A stretch of 64,000 nt of DNA from Deltaproteobacteria bacterium (GTDB taxonomy: Bacteria > Myxococcota > Myxococcia > Myxococcales > Anaeromyxobacteraceae): assembly GCA_016214955.1 (NCBI GenBank), contig JACRMN010000010.1:1-64000 (forward strand). Direction: 5' to 3'. A program made the position numbers and the translations under genes. Position 1 is the first letter of the stretch. Every line of letters starts with the position of its first letter. This document shows, in pieces, positions 43,045 through 53,103 of the stretch. Below the pieces are notes generated by a model. That model was not told the origin of the DNA. It made no database searches and was given only the letters and a program-made list of their open reading frames with translations.

Positions 43045-43072
43045 GCGGGGCCCGCCAGCCGGCGAGCCCCGC
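43045..43072 (-). terminator. Hairpin between tRNA-Val and thrS
   Basis: GCGGGGC pairs with GCCCCGC (43072-43066 with 43051-43045), with an inner GCC/GGC stem, followed on the minus strand by GCCGTTTCC. The T-tract is weak, so it may process or terminate the tRNA transcript only partly. Confidence 0.4.
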
Positions 43073-43102
43073 GTCGCGTCGCTTCCTGTGCCGCCGCGGG
43101 AT

Positions 43103-43173
43103 GGGAACGGCTGGGATCGAACCAGCGACCCCCTGCGTGTCAAGCAGGTGCTCTACCACTGAGCTACGCTCCC
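43103..43173 (-). tRNA. tRNA-Val (anticodon GAC)
   Basis: The reverse complement folds into a full cloverleaf: acceptor GGGAGCG/CGTTCCC (one G-U pair), D arm GCTC-AGTGGTA-GAGC, anticodon arm CCTGC-TTGACAC-GCAGG with anticodon GAC (valine GUC/GUU), and T arm GCTGG-TTCGATC-CCAGC. No CCA is encoded. A good promoter lies immediately upstream. Confidence 0.97.
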
Positions 43174-43185
43174 GAAGCGAGCGGT

Positions 43186-43214
43186 TTTCTATCTGCGCCC
43201 GGCGGAAGTGTCAA
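43186..43214 (-). promoter_or_regulatory. Sigma-70 promoter of tRNA-Val
   Basis: On the minus strand TTGACA (43214-43209) and TAGAAA (43191-43186, four of six) are 17 bp apart. The start point would be about 5-8 bp before the tRNA 5' end. It may also serve thrS by read-through. Confidence 0.7.
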
Positions 43215-43234
43215 CGGCGCGCCCTGGCGCTCCC

Positions 43235-43801
43235 CTACCCCTCGGCCCACTGCCCGCGGGCGCTGCGCAGGAAGTAGACGAAGTACTGCACCCAGCTCAC
43301 CGCCAGGCACAGCCCCGCCGAGAGGCCGGCGGCAGCGATCCACGGTCCCAGGGTCTCGGCCGGTGCACCGAAGTCCTCGGAGAGGGCCAGCAGCACCGTG
43401 ACGGCGAGGGCGAAGGTGGAGTACTTGCCGATGCGGGTCGGGGCCACCGGGACGGTCTGGTGGTGCCGGCGCAGGTAGACGGCTCCGGCGAACTGGGCGG
43501 CGTCGCGGGTGAGGTCGAGCACCGGGAGCCAGTAGGGGAGCCGCCCCTGGGCGGCCAGCGCCAGCAGCGCGCATCCCGAGAGCAGCTTGTCGGCGATGGG
43601 GTCGAGCATGGCCCCCACCCGGCTGCGCTGGTCGAGGAGCCGCGCCGCCAGGCCGTCGAGCAGGTCGGTGGCGGCCGCCACCGCGAAGACCACCAGCGCC
43701 CGCCGGGTGTCGCCGGTGACGTAGAGCCAGAGGAAGACCGGCGCCAGCAGCAGGCGCAGGCCGGTGAGGGCGTTGGGTACGGTGACCAGCCGCTCCGTCA
43801 C
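43235..43801 (-). CDS. CDP-alcohol phosphatidyltransferase
   Basis: The 188-residue membrane protein has the CDP-alcohol phosphotransferase signature DGLAARLLDQRSRVGAMLDP followed by IADK, which holds the metal-binding aspartates (DGxxAR-x8-Gx3Dx3D). About five hydrophobic segments follow. It resembles phosphatidylglycerophosphate synthase (PgsA) in length and layout, so CDP-diacylglycerol plus glycerol 3-phosphate is the likely reaction, but other alcohol acceptors are possible. The start is GTG at 43801, 9 bp after the FecR gene. Confidence 0.85.
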   Translation of the reverse strand: MTERLVTVPNALTGLRLLLAPVFLWLYVTGDTRRALVVFAVAAATDLLDGLAARLLDQRSRVGAMLDPIADKLLSGCALLALAAQGRLPYWLPVLDLTRDAAQFAGAVYLRRHHQTVPVAPTRIGKYSTFALAVTVLLALSEDFGAPAETLGPWIAAAGLSAGLCLAVSWVQYFVYFLRSARGQWAEG

Positions 43802-43810
43802 CCCCCTACT

Positions 43811-44626
43811 CTACTTCATCGCGTCGCGCTCCCGGTTCCAGGCTTCGAACTCGTCGGCCTTGGCCCCGGCCAGGGCGAAGGGCTCGGGCTCGGCCGGCGT
43901 GCCGTCGGCCGCCACCCGCACCTGCATCATCTCGCCCACCAGCTTCTCCCAGGCCTCGCGGCTCACCTCGCCGGGCCCGGCCACCTGGCGTCGCTCCTTC
44001 TTGCCGCCCGGGGCTGCCAGCTGGCCCTGCGCCGGTGCGGGCGCGGGGGCCGCCCCCTGGGCCGGGGCCTGCGGCGGCGGGGCGTCGTCCTTGTCGTCGC
44101 CGCCGTGGGTGGGCCGGGGGATGGGCCCCTTGCCGGCCACGGCCACCGAGCCGCCGTAGACCTTGACCACCACCGAGCGGTCGGCCCTTGCATCCACGCG
44201 GAAGGTGGTGCCCCGGACCCCGGCCACGGCGTTGGCGGTCTGGACCTCGAACTTCGACTCCCCGCCCACCGCCTTCGCGACCTTGGCCCACATGTCGCCG
44301 ACCACCAGCCGCGCCGCCACCTTGCGGTCGTCGAGCGAGCGGCCGAAGACCGCGGCGCTGAGCTGGACGCGCGAGCGGGGACCGACCCTCACCACGCTCT
44401 GGTCGCGCAGGGTGATCTCGAGCCGGGTCCGCCCCTGGGTCTCGACGGTGTCGTTCTCGAAGATGGCGCTGCCCACCTGCAGCTTCTCGGGCTTGCCGCC
44501 GGCGATGCGGCTGGCTTCCCCGGAGACGAAGGTGACCTGGCCCGGCGGCGGCGTGGGAGCGGCGCCGGCCAGGGCGCAGAGGGCCAGGGCCGCGGCGGCG
44601 GTGCCGCCCAGGATCGCGGCGCGCAT
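43811..44626 (-). CDS. Secreted FecR-domain protein
   Basis: The 271-residue protein has a signal peptide (MRAAILGGTAAAALALCALAGA) and a FecR domain (about residues 30-150: VTFVSGEA, DTVETQGRTRLEITLRD, VRVGPRSRVQLSAA, TANAVAGVRGTTFRV). An Ala/Pro/Gln-rich linker and a charged C-terminus follow. No membrane segment or sigma-factor partner is present, so this is a stand-alone periplasmic FecR protein, not the FecIR type. It lies 8 bp after the FlgT-like gene. Confidence 0.82.
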   Translation of the reverse strand: MRAAILGGTAAAALALCALAGAAPTPPPGQVTFVSGEASRIAGGKPEKLQVGSAIFENDTVETQGRTRLEITLRDQSVVRVGPRSRVQLSAAVFGRSLDDRKVAARLVVGDMWAKVAKAVGGESKFEVQTANAVAGVRGTTFRVDARADRSVVVKVYGGSVAVAGKGPIPRPTHGGDDKDDAPPPQAPAQGAAPAPAPAQGQLAAPGGKKERRQVAGPGEVSREAWEKLVGEMMQVRVAADGTPAEPEPFALAGAKADEFEAWNRERDAMK

Positions 44627-44634
44627 GGAGCGCC

Positions 44635-45798
44635 TCACTTCAGCTCCACCTCGACCGCGCCCGCGGTCACCTTCTTCACCTTGACGGTGAAGCCGGAGAA
44701 CTTGCGGGTGGCGATCTCGGTGGCCAGGGTCTGACCGGTGCCCCCGGTGACCACCTCCAGCTCGGCCTTGCCGTTCTCCATCGATCGCTCCTGCACGTCC
44801 TTCACGCCGCGGACCCCGTTCTGGAGCTGGGCCTTGAAGGCCGCCAGCCGGGCGTAGTCGTCCACCCCGCCCACGGTGAGCGCCACGCGGCGGCCGCCCG
44901 ACTGATCGCGGGCCCAGGCCTTGCCGATCTTGGCGAAGAGATCGCCGGCGAGCTGCCGGCCGGCGTCGGAGAGGGCCTTGCGGCCGGCCGTGGACTGCTC
45001 GAAGTCGTTGGTGGTGCGGCCGTTGAACTCGGAGCTGGCGATCACCTGGCCGGTGTCGGTGCGCACGGCGCGCGCCGAGACGTTGGCCACGGCGGCGTAG
45101 AGGGCGCCGCCGGGGATCTCGAGCTGCCCCACCGGCTTGGCGAGGACGCGGCCCACCACCACCACCTCGGCGCCGGCCAGCCTGCCGATCTCCCGGGCCT
45201 GCTGCACGTTGGGGTCGGCTCCCACCGACTCCAGCTTGAGCTTGCCGGAGAGCACCTCGGGGTCCACGAACGAGAAGCCGGAGCGGCTCATGCGGTCCAT
45301 GAAGGCGTTCTCGGCGACGCGCAGGTCGGAGGCGTTGCCGCCGCCTTGCCACCAGCCGCTGGCCTGGGTGGCGGTGACCGACTGCTCGGCCAGCAGCACC
45401 ATCACCCGGGGCATGCCCTCGCGGCGGTAGGCGATGCCGAACGCCATCAGGTCCTCGTCGAGCTTGCCCTCCGAGACCTCGCAGCGGAGCTTCACCACCC
45501 AGGTGTTGCCGTCGCGCCGGTCCTCGAGGACCGAGAACTTCCGGACGTAGCCCTCGCTGTGCGAGTAGATCTTGTCGGAGAGGAGCTGGGCCTGGTCGGT
45601 CTCGCTGGCGGCGGTCAGGTGGGTGGTGGCCACCTGCTGCACGCAGTTGCGCATGGCGTCGTCGCGGGCCCGCTGCTTGGCCGCGCCCAGGTCGTTCTCG
45701 ACGATGGGGCCGTAGCCCTCGGCGTCCACCGCCTTGACCTCCTCGGCGGCGCCGGCAGGCGCGGCAAGGAGCACCGCCAGCAGGATGGCGCGCTTCAT
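44635..45798 (-). CDS. FlgT-like envelope protein
   Basis: The 387-residue protein has a signal peptide (MKRAILLAVLLAAPAGA). An N-terminal FlgT_N-type domain (VDAEGYGPIVENDLGAAKQR and NCVQQVATTHLTA) is followed by a middle domain (MVLLAEQSV through DLFAKIGKA) resembling the CsgG/TolB-like fold of FlgT. In Vibrio FlgT builds the flagellar H-ring; no flagellar gene lies in this window, so another envelope role is as likely. The ATG overlaps the upstream gene stop as ATGA. Confidence 0.72.
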   Translation of the reverse strand: MKRAILLAVLLAAPAGAAEEVKAVDAEGYGPIVENDLGAAKQRARDDAMRNCVQQVATTHLTAASETDQAQLLSDKIYSHSEGYVRKFSVLEDRRDGNTWVVKLRCEVSEGKLDEDLMAFGIAYRREGMPRVMVLLAEQSVTATQASGWWQGGGNASDLRVAENAFMDRMSRSGFSFVDPEVLSGKLKLESVGADPNVQQAREIGRLAGAEVVVVGRVLAKPVGQLEIPGGALYAAVANVSARAVRTDTGQVIASSEFNGRTTNDFEQSTAGRKALSDAGRQLAGDLFAKIGKAWARDQSGGRRVALTVGGVDDYARLAAFKAQLQNGVRGVKDVQERSMENGKAELEVVTGGTGQTLATEIATRKFSGFTVKVKKVTAGAVEVELK

Positions 45799-46589
45799 CG
45801 GTCGGCCCCCCCCTCGGTCACGAACACCACCCGGCCTTCGGCGAGCATCCCCGGAGCGGCCTTGACGGCGGCAGCCGCCTGCTCGTCCAGCACCGCGTCG
45901 GACCCCTGCGCCTTCACCGCCTTCACCTCCAGCGGCTTCTCGCCGAGCCGCTCGCCCTGGTCCTTCCGGGCGGAGGACGGGTCACGCGACCAGGCCGCGG
46001 CGCCCGTCTTCTTGCGGAGCTCGGGGCTCACCGAGCCGGCGCTGTAGAGCTCGAGCCCCTTCTCGTCCACCAGGCGCGGCGACAGCGCCGGCTGGAGCCC
46101 GGTGCCCCGGGCGTCCACCAAGAGGCCGGTGGGCCCGCCGGTTCCGCCGGCACCGCCGGCCGGAGCCGCCGCCGGGGCGGCGGGCTGCGGGACGACCGCC
46201 GCGGCCACCCCGTCGAGCGGCACCTCCACGTCCATCTCCACACCGCCGTCGGAGAAGTAGCGGGGCTTGCCCACCAGCTGGAAGCCCTTCACCACGCCCT
46301 CGACCTGGGCGCGCAGGCCCGGGTCGGCGGAGAGCGCCCCGCCCACCGTCTGCTCCCCCGAGACGCGGACGCCGCGGACCGCCTCCAGGCAGTTGCGGAG
46401 CGCGTCGAGCCGCGCCGCGCGCTCCGCGCCGATGCGGGCCACGGCCACGTTGTTCTGGGCGTCCCTCAGGTTGGGAGCGCCGGTGCCGGTGCAGCGCACC
46501 ACCCGCTTCTGCCAGTCCACCGCCGCCGGCTCGCCGCGCGCCGCCAGGGGCACCGCCAGCGCGAGCACCACGGCCCAGGTCATCCTCAT
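45795..46589 (-). CDS. Secreted LPP20-like protein
   Basis: The 264-residue protein has a signal peptide (MRMTWAVVLALAVPLAARG) and an LPP20/FlgT-N-like domain with the characteristic Ala/Arg helix (ARIGAERAARLDALRNCLEA). A Gly/Ala/Pro linker and a second segment with repeated Val/Lys strands follow. It is the first gene of the LPP20-FlgT-FecR set, which lies about 95 bp downstream of a CRP-like site. Function unknown. Confidence 0.65.
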   Translation of the reverse strand: MRMTWAVVLALAVPLAARGEPAAVDWQKRVVRCTGTGAPNLRDAQNNVAVARIGAERAARLDALRNCLEAVRGVRVSGEQTVGGALSADPGLRAQVEGVVKGFQLVGKPRYFSDGGVEMDVEVPLDGVAAAVVPQPAAPAAAPAGGAGGTGGPTGLLVDARGTGLQPALSPRLVDEKGLELYSAGSVSPELRKKTGAAAWSRDPSSARKDQGERLGEKPLEVKAVKAQGSDAVLDEQAAAAVKAAPGMLAEGRVVFVTEGGADR

Positions 46590-46685
46590 CGGGTCCTCCC
46601 TCCACGAAGCCGGCCTCATCCTACCGGCGTCGGGCCATCCACGGTACTGACAGCCGGATCTTCCCGCTGTGACGCGCACATCCGC

Positions 46686-46701
46686 TGTGACGGACGTCAC
46701 G
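46686..46701. promoter_or_regulatory. CRP/FNR-family-like site upstream of the LPP20-FlgT-FecR operon
   Basis: TGTGACGGACGTCACG has TGTGA-N6-TCAC symmetry and contains the perfect 14-bp palindrome GTGACGGACGTCAC (46687-46700). A further TGTGAC half-site lies at about 46668. It sits 97 bp upstream of the 46589 start, a usual activator distance. Confidence 0.5.
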
Positions 46702-46724
46702 ATGTGCGCGCGGGGAGCAGGTCG

Positions 46725-47486
46725 CTAGGAGCGATCGCGCAGGGCGCGCAGCGCCACGAAGGCGGCCTCGGGCCCGGCCGTCACCAGGCCGCGGGACGCC
46801 AGCGCCTCGCCCAGCGCCTCCACCCGCAGGAACGGGTTGGCGGCGCGCTCGCCGGCCAGGGTCGAGGCCGGGGGCTCGGATCCCGCCGCCCGGGCCGCCT
46901 GCACCTCCTCGAGGCGCCGCCGGGCCGCCTCGTTGCCCGGCTCCAGTGCCAGCGCGAAGGGCAGGTTCTGGGCGGCGTAGTCATGGCCGGGGTGCACCTG
47001 GAGGGCGCCGTCGAGCGCGGCGATGGTGCCCAGGAAGCTGCGCGCCAGCGCGGCCGGGTCTCCCCCGTGGCGGCAGTTGCCGCAGCCGCCCCAGAACAGC
47101 GTGTCGCCGGTGAGCAGCGCGCCGCCCCACTGCAGTAGCAGCGAGCCGGGGGTGTGGCCCGGCACGTGGTGGAGCCGGATGCGGAGCGCCCCCAGGGCCA
47201 GCTGGCCGCGCCCGGCCAGGTCCTCGTCGGGCCGGTACCAGCCGGCGTCGGCCCCGTGGCCCAGCACCGGGACGCCGAGCGCCGCCTTCACCTCGTCGCT
47301 GCCGCCGCTGTGATCGGCGTGGCCGTGGGTGTGGACGATGGCGCGGGGCCGGACGCCGGCCTCGCGGCACAGGGCCAGCGCCTTCCCGGGGTCGCCAGGG
47401 TCCACCAGCGCCGCGTCCTCGCCCTCGGCGAGCAGGTAGAGGTAGTTGTCCTGCCGGTAGCGGCGGCGCAGGAGCCGGGCGCTCAA
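46725..47486 (-). CDS. Metallo-beta-lactamase-fold hydrolase (glyoxalase II-like)
   Basis: The 253-residue protein has the dinuclear metal motif HTHGHADHSGG, a second His in VPGHTPGSLLL, the bridging Asp in LLTGDTLFWGGCG, and His in PGHDYAAQN. These match glyoxalase II-type thiolesterases, so S-acyl glutathione or a related thioester is the likely substrate. The start is a TTG at 47486 overlapping the VOC stop as TTGA. The pairing with a VOC protein fits a methylglyoxal-type detoxification route, by inference only. Confidence 0.85.
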   Translation of the reverse strand: MSARLLRRRYRQDNYLYLLAEGEDAALVDPGDPGKALALCREAGVRPRAIVHTHGHADHSGGSDEVKAALGVPVLGHGADAGWYRPDEDLAGRGQLALGALRIRLHHVPGHTPGSLLLQWGGALLTGDTLFWGGCGNCRHGGDPAALARSFLGTIAALDGALQVHPGHDYAAQNLPFALALEPGNEAARRRLEEVQAARAAGSEPPASTLAGERAANPFLRVEALGEALASRGLVTAGPEAAFVALRALRDRS

Positions 47487-47869
47487 GGCGCCTCCTCCGG
47501 CCAGTGGGAGAGGCCGATGCGGTTGCCCTCGGGGTCCCGGACGTAGAGGGTGTGGGGGCTGCGGAGCACCACCTCGACGCCGGCCTTGCGGAGCCGCTCC
47601 TCCCAGGCGGCTCGCTCGTCCGGCCCGATGCGCAGCGCCAGCAGGTGGAGGCCGGGGCGCCCATCGCGCCAGGGCACCTCGGGGCCCGGGGCCGCGCCGG
47701 CCCGCTCCAGCGCCACGAACCCATCGCCGACAGCCAGCCAGACGCTGCGCTCGCCGCCGCCCTCGGCAGGCCAGCGCCGCAGCACCCGCAGCCCGAGCAC
47801 CTCGCGGTAGAAGCGCTCGCAGGCGGGCAGGTCTGTCACCTGGATGGCGAGGTGATGGAAGTCCGGCAC
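47483..47869 (-). CDS. VOC (glyoxalase I-like) family protein
   Basis: The 128-residue protein MPDFHHLAIQVTDLPACERF has the two beta-alpha-beta-beta-beta modules of the fold. Candidate metal ligands are His6, Glu in VALERAG, His in GLHLLAL and the late YVRDPEGNRIGL segment. It is translationally coupled to the metallo-beta-lactamase-fold gene. The start is GTG at 47869. Substrate unknown. Confidence 0.82.
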   Translation of the reverse strand: MPDFHHLAIQVTDLPACERFYREVLGLRVLRRWPAEGGGERSVWLAVGDGFVALERAGAAPGPEVPWRDGRPGLHLLALRIGPDERAAWEERLRKAGVEVVLRSPHTLYVRDPEGNRIGLSHWPEEAP

Positions 47870-47885
47870 CGGGCCGAATCTAGCG

Positions 47886-49205
47886 ATGCCCGCGGGCGGG
47901 CGCTACAGTCCCGCGGTGCCGCTGCGCGAGAAACGGCTGCTGGTCGTCGACGGCGACGGAGGCCGCGGGCGCGCCATCGGCGACGGGGCGGAGCGGCTCG
48001 GCGCGCGGGTCCACGTCTGCGGCACGCTGGAGGAGGCGCTGGCCGCGCTCCAGGTCTGGCCGGCCGACGCCGCGGTGGTGGCGCTCCCCTTCGGCGAGGG
48101 GGACTCGGCGGCGCTCTGCGGACGCCTTCGCCGCGACGGCGTCCGGGTGCTGGCCCTGGCCGGCGACCCCGACGCGCCCGCCGTCGCCGCGCAGGCGGCC
48201 TGGCTCGGCGCGGCGCGGACCCTGCCGGCCACGGTGGCCATCCCCCAGCTGCTCGAGGAGCTGCGCCGCGATCTCTCGCCGCCGGGCGCACCGCCGCCGG
48301 AGGTGGCCGCCGACCTCCCGCCGTCCGAGTTCGACAGCCTCATCTTCTCCTGGGCGCGCCCCGCGCTCGAGGAGACCGTGCCCACCTCCTTCGCCCGCCC
48401 GCGCCTCGAGCCGCTGGCCGGCCCGCTCCCCGGCGCGGCGCCGGCCCAGCTGCCGGGTGCGGCGCCGCCGCTCCTCCCCCGCGGCTCGCTGGCCGAGGTC
48501 TTCCTGCCCCGCCTGCTGGCGGTGCTGGCGCAGTCGGAGGCCACCGGCTCCCTGGAGCTGGTGCAGGAGCCGGTGCGCCGCCTGCTCCTGCTGGAGCACG
48601 GCAACCTGGTGTTCGCCATCTCCAACCAGCCCCACGAGCGCTTCGGTCCGCGCTGCGTCCGCGCCGGGCTGCTGGCCGCGGCGGAGCTCGCCGCGCTGCA
48701 GCGCAGCCTGGCGCCCGGCGAATCGCTGGGCCGCACCCTGGTGGCCCGCGGCGCGCTCACCGCCGGGCGGCGCACCGAGCTGGTGCGCGCCCAGGTGCAG
48801 GAGATCGCCTGGTCCGCCTTCGCCTGGCGCCAGGGCAGCTACCGCATCGCGCTGGGGCCGCTCCCCGCCCGCGAGCGGCTCGACCTCGGGCTGCGGCCCG
48901 GCCCCTTCCTGCTCCAGGGGATCCGCCGCGCGGTGCCGCCGGAGCGGCTGCGCCAGGAGCTCCCAGCGGATCACACCCTGGCCCCGGGCCGCACCGCGCC
49001 CGCGGCCGTCGGGCTCGAGCTCGGCCCGGCCGAGGCGTCCCTGCTGGCGCTCGCCGACGGCACCAAGTCGGTGGGCGACCTGCTGACGCTCAGCACGCTG
49101 CCCGAGGAGCAAGCGCTGGCGCTCCTCCTGGCCGCCGCCTGCCTGGGCCTGCTGGTGCCGGGCCAGCGGGGACTCGCCTCCACCCGGCGTATCGGCTTCA
49201 TGTGA
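47886..49205 (+). CDS. Receiver-like plus DUF4388 protein
   Basis: This 439-residue protein has an N-terminal receiver-like domain ([20 protein letters not shown]; no clear phospho-acceptor Asp, since the expected strand reads AAVVALPF). A DUF4388-type domain follows in the middle ([59 protein letters not shown]), as found in PatA-like and myxobacterial regulators. The C-terminus resembles a winged helix. Start uncertain: ATG 47886 is listed, GTG 47916 is equally possible. It is divergent from the VOC gene with a 16-bp gap. Role unknown, probably regulatory. Confidence 0.7.
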   Translation: MPAGGRYSPAVPLREKRLLVVDGDGGRGRAIGDGAERLGARVHVCGTLEEALAALQVWPADAAVVALPFGEGDSAALCGRLRRDGVRVLALAGDPDAPAVAAQAAWLGAARTLPATVAIPQLLEELRRDLSPPGAPPPEVAADLPPSEFDSLIFSWARPALEETVPTSFARPRLEPLAGPLPGAAPAQLPGAAPPLLPRGSLAEVFLPRLLAVLAQSEATGSLELVQEPVRRLLLLEHGNLVFAISNQPHERFGPRCVRAGLLAAAELAALQRSLAPGESLGRTLVARGALTAGRRTELVRAQVQEIAWSAFAWRQGSYRIALGPLPARERLDLGLRPGPFLLQGIRRAVPPERLRQELPADHTLAPGRTAPAAVGLELGPAEASLLALADGTKSVGDLLTLSTLPEEQALALLLAAACLGLLVPGQRGLASTRRIGFM

Positions 49206-49239
49206 GCCCCGGTCGCGGGCCGGCCGGCCATCGCGGGGG

Positions 49240-49269
49240 TTGCGGCCCACACGCCCGGGCGGCTATACA
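49240..49269 (+). promoter_or_regulatory. Possible sigma-70 promoter of typA
   Basis: TTGCGG (49240-49245) and TATACA (49264-49269) are 18 bp apart and 31 bp before the typA ATG. Each hexamer has four consensus bases. Confidence 0.5.
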
Positions 49270-49299
49270 TCGCCGCCCTTTTTCCCGAGCCGGAAAGCC

Positions 49300-51138
<1,839 letters not shown>

Positions 51139-51163
51139 CGGCAGCCGCGGCCGTCGCGAACCG

Positions 51164-51215
51164 GGCTCCGGGGCGGACCCGGTGCGGGGCCCGCCGCGAT
51201 CCCGGAGCCGAAAAA
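51164..51215 (+). terminator. Possible terminator after typA
   Basis: GGCTCCGGG (51164-51172) pairs perfectly with CCCGGAGCC (51201-51209), enclosing an inner GC-rich stem, and is followed by GAAAAA. On the plus strand the A-run gives no U-tract, so termination would not be classical. It adjoins the terminator of the convergent rplC. Confidence 0.35.
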
Positions 51216-51248
51216 CGGAACCGCGCGCCCGCAGAGCAGGCGCGCGGT
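51211..51248 (-). terminator. Intrinsic terminator of rplC
   Basis: On the minus strand ACCGCGCGCC (51248-51239) pairs with GGCGCGCGGT (51229-51220) across a 9-base loop, followed after TCCG by TTTTT (51215-51211). It lies 20 bp after the rplC stop. Confidence 0.75.
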
Positions 51249-51268
51249 CGTGAGCCAGGCTGCCGCCG

Positions 51269-51979
51269 CTAGACCTTCGGCTTGGCGCGCTGACGCTCCT
51301 CCTGCTTCACCTTGGGCTTCGGCTGCCCCTTGGCGGCGGTGTTCACGAAGAGCAGGCCGTCGGCGTGGCCGGGGACCGCACCCTGCACCAGCAGGGCGTT
51401 GTGCTCCGGCTCGATGCCCACCACCGTCAGGTTCTGGATGGTGACGGCGTCGGTGCCGTAGTGGCCGGGCAGGTGCTTGCCCTTCCACACCTTGCCGGGA
51501 GTCTTGCGCTGTCCGATGGCGCCGATGTGCCGGTGGTGCTCGTGGGAGGTGGAGGAGTCGCGGGCCGCGCCCTTCATGCCCCACTTCTTCACGACACCGG
51601 CGAAGCCGCGGCCCTTGGTGATGCCGGAGACGTCGATGCGCTGGTTGACCTTGAAGACCTTGTCGACGGTGAGGACGTCGCCGGCCTTGAGCTCACCGAG
51701 GAGCTTGGCGTCCTTGACCCGCACCTCGCGGAGGTGCCGGAAGAGGCCGGTGCCGGCCTTGGCGAAGACGCCGGCCTCGGCCTTGCCGATCCGGTAGGCG
51801 TGCTTCGCCTCCATGGGGCCGAAGCCCAGGACCAGGGCGTGGTAGCCGTCCTTGTCGGCCGACTTGCGCCGCACCACCGTGCAGGGACCGCACTCCAGGA
51901 CGGTGACCGGGATGCAGTCGCCGTCGGCGTTGAAGATCTGCGTCATGCCCAGCTTCTTCGCCAGAAGACCCGTCGCCAT
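51269..51979 (-). CDS. rplC: 50S ribosomal protein L3, isolated gene
   Basis: L3 is an early assembly protein that reaches towards the peptidyl-transferase centre. The 236-residue protein starts MATGLLAKKLGMTQIFNADG. It has the central finger (SSTSHEHHRHIGAIGQRKTP), with the conserved GQ whose Gln is methylated in E. coli, and GKVWKGKHLPGHYG, then a basic C-terminal extension. L3 usually lies second in the S10 operon. Here it stands alone with its own promoter and terminator, so it is either a relocated or an additional copy. GAGGTGC before the ATG at 51979 sets the start. Confidence 0.95.
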   Translation of the reverse strand: MATGLLAKKLGMTQIFNADGDCIPVTVLECGPCTVVRRKSADKDGYHALVLGFGPMEAKHAYRIGKAEAGVFAKAGTGLFRHLREVRVKDAKLLGELKAGDVLTVDKVFKVNQRIDVSGITKGRGFAGVVKKWGMKGAARDSSTSHEHHRHIGAIGQRKTPGKVWKGKHLPGHYGTDAVTIQNLTVVGIEPEHNALLVQGAVPGHADGLLFVNTAAKGQPKPKVKQEERQRAKPKV

Positions 51980-52044
51980 GTGCACCTCGCATTGGTCCGC
52001 CCCGCGGCGGAAGGCCGGGGAGGACGTGCCAGAGAAGAGGGCGG

Positions 52045-52073
52045 CTTGTAGCGGAGGCCGCCCGCGCTGTCAA
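52045..52073 (-). promoter_or_regulatory. Sigma-70 promoter of rplC
   Basis: On the minus strand TTGACA (52073-52068) and TACAAG (52050-52045, four of six) are 17 bp apart. The -35 overlaps the stop codon of the upstream response regulator. The leader would be about 60 nt. Confidence 0.72.
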
Positions 52074-52459
52074 GGGTGCGAAGCGCCGGCGCTTTCCGGC
52101 CCGCCGGTGGCTCGGGCGGCCTGGGCCAGGAGGGCGTCGATGTCGAAGGGCTTGGCCAGGAAGGCCTGGGCCCGCACGCGCTCGGCCCGCTCGGCGTTGC
52201 CGTCGGCCGAGATGACCACCACCGGGATGCGGTCGCCTCCCTCCTGCCTGCGCAGCTCGGCCGCGAAGGTGGGGCCGTCCATCACCGGCATCATCAGGTC
52301 GAGGAGGATGAGCGCCGGCCGCTCCTCGGCCACCCGGGCCAGGGCCTCGCCGCCGTGGCGGGCCCGGGCCACCCGGTAGCCCTCGGTCTCGAGGATGTCG
52401 GCGATGGCCTCCATGATGTCGGGGTCGTCGTCGACCACCAGCACGAGCGGCGCGGTCAC
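52070..52459 (-). CDS. Single-domain response regulator
   Basis: The 129-residue protein is a stand-alone receiver: acidic pair VVDDDPD, phospho-acceptor Asp in LILLDLMMPVMDG, conserved Ser/Thr in VVVISADG and Lys in FLAKPFD. There is no output domain, so it acts by protein contact or in a relay. The GTG start at 52459 overlaps the stop of the kinase gene (GTGA). Confidence 0.9.
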   Translation of the reverse strand: MTAPLVLVVDDDPDIMEAIADILETEGYRVARARHGGEALARVAEERPALILLDLMMPVMDGPTFAAELRRQEGGDRIPVVVISADGNAERAERVRAQAFLAKPFDIDALLAQAARATGGPESAGASHP

Positions 52460-53103
52460 GGTGCCCCCCCATCGCCCGGGAAGCACAGGAGCGCCGCGCC
52501 GCCGTCGATGGCCAGCGTGGCCCCCATGGCCTCGGCGGCCGCACGGGCCGCGAACAGGCCCAGGGCCCTGCCGGTAGGGTCGGAGGGCGCTCCCTTCGCC
52601 GGGCGCTCCAGCGCCTCGGGCGGCAGGGGCGCGCCCAGCACGCGCACCGACGCGCCGGCCGCCGACGCGCCGATCTCGACCTGGATCGCGGCTCCCTCCT
52701 TGCCGGCGGCGGCCAGCAGCGCCTCCAGGCAGCGCTGCAGCAGCCCGTGATCGGCCGACACCGAGAGCTCGCCGGCGGCGACCACCACCGTGGCACCGGC
52801 GACGGCGGCCGCGCCGGCGGCGGCGCGGACCGCCGCCCCCAGCTCCAGCGGCTCGGGCCGGAGCGGGAGCCCTCTCACCTCGAGCCGCTCGACGAGGAAG
52901 TGGTCCTCGAGCAGCCTCCCCACGCGGGCCATCGCGCGCTGGGCCATGGCGGCGAGCTTGAGCCCGCGCGGCCCGCCCCGCTCCTCCGGCGCCAGGCGCC
53001 CCAGCAGCTGGGCGCACCAGAGCGCTGTCGCAAGCGGGTTGCGGAACTCGTGGGCCACGAATCCGAGATACGAGGACCTGGCCTCGCAAGGGCTCGATTT
53101 CAC
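52456..53103 (-). CDS. Soluble histidine kinase with degenerate ATPase domain
   Basis: The 215-residue protein has an intact HisKA helix (FVAHEFRNPLATAL, His near residue 18) and the second dimerisation helix. The ATP-binding part is reduced: the N-box reads LLQRCLEALLAAAG without the Asn, and no G1 DxGxG or G2 motif is seen. No sensor or membrane segment is present. It could be a phosphotransfer or inactive partner for the coupled receiver. The start is GTG at 53103. Confidence 0.75.
   Translation of the reverse strand: MKSSPCEARSSYLGFVAHEFRNPLATALWCAQLLGRLAPEERGGPRGLKLAAMAQRAMARVGRLLEDHFLVERLEVRGLPLRPEPLELGAAVRAAAGAAAVAGATVVVAAGELSVSADHGLLQRCLEALLAAAGKEGAAIQVEIGASAAGASVRVLGAPLPPEALERPAKGAPSDPTGRALGLFAARAAAEAMGATLAIDGGAALLCFPGDGGAP

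Noticed and set aside
42970-43143. 58-codon N-terminal extension of thrS
   Set aside because: It overlaps the tRNA-Val gene and terminator hairpin; family homology starts at the ATG at 42969.
47916-47918. GTG start for the DUF4388 protein as the only start
   Set aside because: Neither this nor ATG 47886 has a good ribosome-binding site, so the choice is left open in the feature entry.
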